Below the pieces are notes generated by a model. The model made no database searches. It was given only the letters and a program-made list of their open reading frames with translations, and was not told where the DNA came from. From assembly GCA_047639475.1 (NCBI GenBank), contig JBLIOD010000005.1:1-64000 (forward strand): a DNA stretch of 64,000 nucleotides. The letters are read 5' to 3'. The stretch's first letter is position 1. Each line of letters opens with the position of its first letter. Position numbers and translations under genes: made by a program. Below, piece by piece: positions 63,268-64,000 of the stretch. The DNA is from JAAELZ01 sp047639475 (lineage in GTDB: Bacteria; Pseudomonadota; Gammaproteobacteria; Arenicellales; Poriferihabitantaceae).

Positions 63268-63876
63268 CTATAAATCAGAATTTACACCGCCAGTGGCTTC
63301 TACGCCTTTTGCTTTACCCGCACTTAGCACAGGATAATATTGCGTAAATACAAAATCATCAGCGGCTGCGCCTTCATGACAACTGTTACAAGATGCCGAC
63401 GGAAAAGCGGCAGCCGTTGTATTTAAAGATTTATGGTCTGGCGTTGAGAAACTAAAGTAAGCCCAGTTGCCTGGTTCTGATCCAAAGTGCTTGCTACTTT
63501 TAATTGTTGCTTCTAATCCAACAAAGCTACCTTGGAAATAACCAGAACCACTTACTGCAGCCTTCGAGCCGACTGAAACCAATTCTTTAATTAAGATAGT
63601 ACCGTCGCGAAAGTTACCCGTATCTTTCCAATGGCTCCAACTTTCTGGATCAATATAAACATTGTGAAACTCAGGGAAAGCTGCTTTGCCGTTATTCATA
63701 TCGTTAGGCGTTACTGGCGTACCGACGTATACCCATTCTCGATAGCCAGTTGGGCGCTCTAATTGCCCGTCTTTCATATTGAAATACTCTGCTGCACTCA
63801 CACTCGTTGACAATAAAGAAATCAGTGCTATAAATAGGAATCCCGATGCGACGGGCTTGTTAATTTTACGAATCAT
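63268..63876 (-). CDS. Cytochrome P460-family c-type haem protein
   Basis: A 202-residue periplasmic protein. The signal peptide ends at SVSAA (about residue 29). The domain includes YREWVYVGTPVTPNDMN and WAYFSFSTPDHKS, and the haem site is SCNSCH near residue 165. Cytochrome P460 oxidises hydroxylamine in ammonia oxidisers, while many relatives in heterotrophs have unknown roles such as nitric oxide detoxification. I used the ATG at 63876, which has a GAGG ribosome site. The region to 64000 upstream holds nothing recognisable. Confidence 0.88.
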   Translation of the reverse strand: MIRKINKPVASGFLFIALISLLSTSVSAAEYFNMKDGQLERPTGYREWVYVGTPVTPNDMNNGKAAFPEFHNVYIDPESWSHWKDTGNFRDGTILIKELVSVGSKAAVSGSGYFQGSFVGLEATIKSSKHFGSEPGNWAYFSFSTPDHKSLNTTAAAFPSASCNSCHEGAAADDFVFTQYYPVLSAGKAKGVEATGGVNSDL

Positions 63877-64000
63877 CTTTGTACCTCGTTGGTTAAAGTT
63901 ACTTTTTTCTAAAATGGATTGTTCAGACAACTATTTTACGACTACGGCCACAAGTACTAGGTATCCCAGAGAACCATACCCATGACTGATCGAACCAATA

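Overview
The window looks like the chromosome of a mid-GC, probably marine gammaproteobacterium; I cannot name the genus from sequence alone. The evidence is the housekeeping set and its linkages: rluD divergent from bamD, 6S RNA directly upstream of a 5-formyltetrahydrofolate cyclo-ligase gene, tpiA-secG-tRNA-Leu(GAG), tRNA-Ile(CAT) beside rpoD, rlmH-maf-rng, glmU-glmS and an Hsp15 gene. dnaG and rpoD, neighbours in many relatives, lie about 30 kb apart here.

Layout. 1-8.5 kb: a ComEA-like DNA-binding protein, a Sco protein, a molybdopterin oxidoreductase, dnaG and rlmH-maf-rng. 8.6-11.2 kb: a decay zone with a broken HPr-kinase-like gene, a broken Tat-type secreted-protein gene and a dead IS256-family element whose termini are still visible. 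11.3-14.3 kb: a membrane operon (two YbjQ paralogues, an M48 peptidase, a YcgL protein, a small membrane protein, a rhomboid). 14.3-19.4 kb: a TetR-controlled export cassette (TetR, RND transporter, LolA-like periplasmic protein, outer-membrane barrel) with a clear operator inside its promoter. 19.4-31.6 kb: envelope and core genes ending at tRNA-Leu, beside an integrase stub. 32.4-35.4 kb: a second decay patch upstream of tpiA (a DDE-type IS, an IS200-like element, broken reductase and DUF1643 genes). 35.5-42.1 kb: tRNA-Ile, rpoD, hisG, a LysM lipoprotein, a GDSL hydrolase and a B12-type radical SAM protein.

The most interesting part is 42.3-55.9 kb. It encodes a class I photolyase, a MerR regulator with the residues of an adenosylcobalamin photoreceptor (CarH/LitR type), two cyclopropane-synthase-like lipid methyltransferases, an FAD oxidoreductase, DUF1365, a lipocalin lipoprotein, DUF1295 and DUF2878 membrane proteins, a DUF523/DUF1722 protein and an NDUFA9-like reductase. 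Satellite genes encode CbiX, a PPOX-fold protein and a Trp-rich protein. TTGTACAA-type repeats lie in front of the regulator and in the divergent promoter region. I read it as a light- or singlet-oxygen-responsive DNA-repair and membrane-lipid-remodelling module. The block lies between two fragments of what appears to be one DUF1835-family gene: the N-terminal and middle part at 56586-55910 and the C-terminal end at 42298-42112, same strand. An IS66-type end sits exactly at the left junction. This suggests the module arrived as an insertion.

55.9-64 kb: hrpA, a periplasmic cyclophilin, a YmdB-family phosphoesterase, a 5-formyl-THF cyclo-ligase, 6S RNA, an ankyrin remnant and a cytochrome P460. 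I saw no CRISPR array, rRNA operon, prophage or recognised anti-phage system.
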